A stretch of 64,000 nucleotides of DNA from Saccharothrix sp. NRRL B-16314 (lineage in GTDB: Bacteria > Actinomycetota > Actinomycetes > Mycobacteriales > Pseudonocardiaceae). Shown piece after piece: positions 63,437-64,000 of this stretch. The position numbers were made by a program, and so were the translations under genes. Position 1 is the stretch's first letter. Each line of letters begins with the position of its first letter. The notes under the pieces are model-generated. The model was not told the DNA's origin and did not search any database. It saw nothing but the letters and a program-made list of their open reading frames with translations. The stretch is from contig NZ_JNXC01000009.1 of assembly GCF_000716595.1 (NCBI RefSeq), positions 1 through 64,000 on the forward strand, read 5' to 3'.

Positions 63437-64000
63437 GCGTTTTGGAGGTGCGCGACCTGGTGGTCGAGGTCGCCGCCGGTAACGGTCCGCTCGTCGTCGT
63501 CGACCGGGTGAGCCTGTCGGTCGACGCGGGCGAAACGCTCGGGCTGGTGGGCGAGTCCGGCTCGGGCAAGACGCTCACGGCGCTCGCGGTGATGCGGCTG
63601 CTCGGGTCGTCGGCGCGGATCTCGGGCGGGCAGGTGCTGCTTGACGGCGTCGACCTGACCGGGCTGGACGAGCGGCGCATGCGCGAGGTGCGCGGCGGCC
63701 GGATCGGGATGGTCTTCCAGGAGCCGATGACGGCCCTCGACCCGGCTTGCACCGTCGGGGAACAGGTGGCCGAGACCGTGCGCCGGCACCTGCGGCTCTC
63801 GCGCAAGGACGCGTGGGCGCGGGCGGTGGCGCTGCTGGACCGGGTCGGCATCCCGTCGGCGGGACGGCGCGCCCGGGACTACCCCCACCACTTCTCCGGC
63901 GGCATGCGGCAGCGCGTGGTGATCGCGATGGCGTTGTCGTGCGAACCGGTGGTGCTGCTCGCGGACGAGCCCACCACCGCCTTGGACGTCACCGTCCAGG
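63433..64000 (+). CDS. Peptide-type ABC transporter ATP-binding protein (DppD-like), 3' end cut by window
   Basis: 189 codons are visible from the GTG at 63433 to the window edge, with no stop. Walker A is GESGSGKT (residues about 40-47), the Q-loop is [21 protein letters not shown], the ABC signature is [16 protein letters not shown] and Walker B is [15 protein letters not shown]. This is the DppD/OppD type. The C-terminal oligopeptide-transporter tail and any partner DppF lie outside the window. Confidence 0.92.
   Translation, partial: MSVLEVRDLVVEVAAGNGPLVVVDRVSLSVDAGETLGLVGESGSGKTLTALAVMRLLGSSARISGGQVLLDGVDLTGLDERRMREVRGGRIGMVFQEPMTALDPACTVGEQVAETVRRHLRLSRKDAWARAVALLDRVGIPSAGRRARDYPHHFSGGMRQRVVIAMALSCEPVVLLADEPTTALDVTVQ

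Noticed and set aside
60034..64000. Peptide ABC importer as an exporter or resistance element of the PKS product
   Set aside because: Binding lipoprotein and DppBCD-type parts show an importer; there is no evidence linking it to the polyketide beyond position.

Overview
The window is GC-rich actinobacterial DNA with many GTG starts, ATGA/GTGA gene overlaps, strong G/C bias at third codon positions and rare TTA codons. The gene families fit a filamentous actinomycete of the Pseudonocardiaceae type (Saccharothrix, Actinosynnema or Lentzea-like). That placement is an inference; there is no rRNA gene here. No tRNA gene, insertion sequence, CRISPR array or replication origin was recognised.

Region 1 (1-13104) is a plant cell wall (pectin/arabinogalactan) locus. 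It holds the start of a secreted PL11 rhamnogalacturonan lyase, a small membrane protein, a hybrid DeoR/LacI regulator, a heparinase II/III-like enzyme, a D-2-hydroxyacid dehydrogenase-like protein, a sugar ABC importer without its own ATPase, a YesL/DUF624-like membrane protein and a 1056-residue secreted GH30-like hydrolase. LacI-type palindromes sit in the promoters of the two secreted enzymes.

Region 2 (13112-23788) is a complete L-rhamnose uptake and catabolism regulon. It has rhamnulokinase, a bifunctional rhamnulose-1-phosphate aldolase/lactaldehyde dehydrogenase, RhaI isomerase, a divergent LacI regulator and the rhaT-rhaP-rhaQ-rhaS importer. Operator-like sites resembling TGAAACGTTTCA lie in both control regions. 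It would consume the rhamnose released by region 1.

Region 3 (23791-27827) holds an ArsR repressor and flavin monooxygenase divergent pair, a DUF2306 membrane protein and a NarL-type two-component system. A 1.3 kb intergenic region follows, with an array of ACCGT-N5-ACGGT palindromes.

Region 4 (29126-59717) is a compact type I polyketide cluster. Two PKS proteins carry three extension modules: KS-AT-DH-KR-ACP, KS-AT-DH-KR-ACP and KS-AT-ACP-TE. No loading module is visible. By active-site reading, module 1 is fully active. Module 2 has a dead KR and a DH with Asp changed to Glu. Module 3 has no reductive domain. This predicts a 3,5-dioxo chain ready to close to a 4-hydroxy-2-pyrone or related ring. 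An NphT7-like acetoacetyl-CoA synthase, a 3-hydroxybutyryl-CoA dehydrogenase and a crotonyl-CoA carboxylase/reductase would supply ethylmalonyl-CoA, probably for the third AT, which has an odd FASHT motif. Tailoring genes are three P450s, an O-methyltransferase, a class III aminotransferase, a Zn alcohol dehydrogenase, two MBL-fold hydrolase paralogues and a CMD-family protein. The most unusual element is a duplicated two-gene cassette, P450 plus DUF2867-like protein. The cluster does not match a pathway I can name.

Region 5 (60034-64000) is a peptide/nickel-type ABC importer running off the right edge. A perfect CGTATAGG-N5-CCTATACG palindrome separates it from the PKS cluster.
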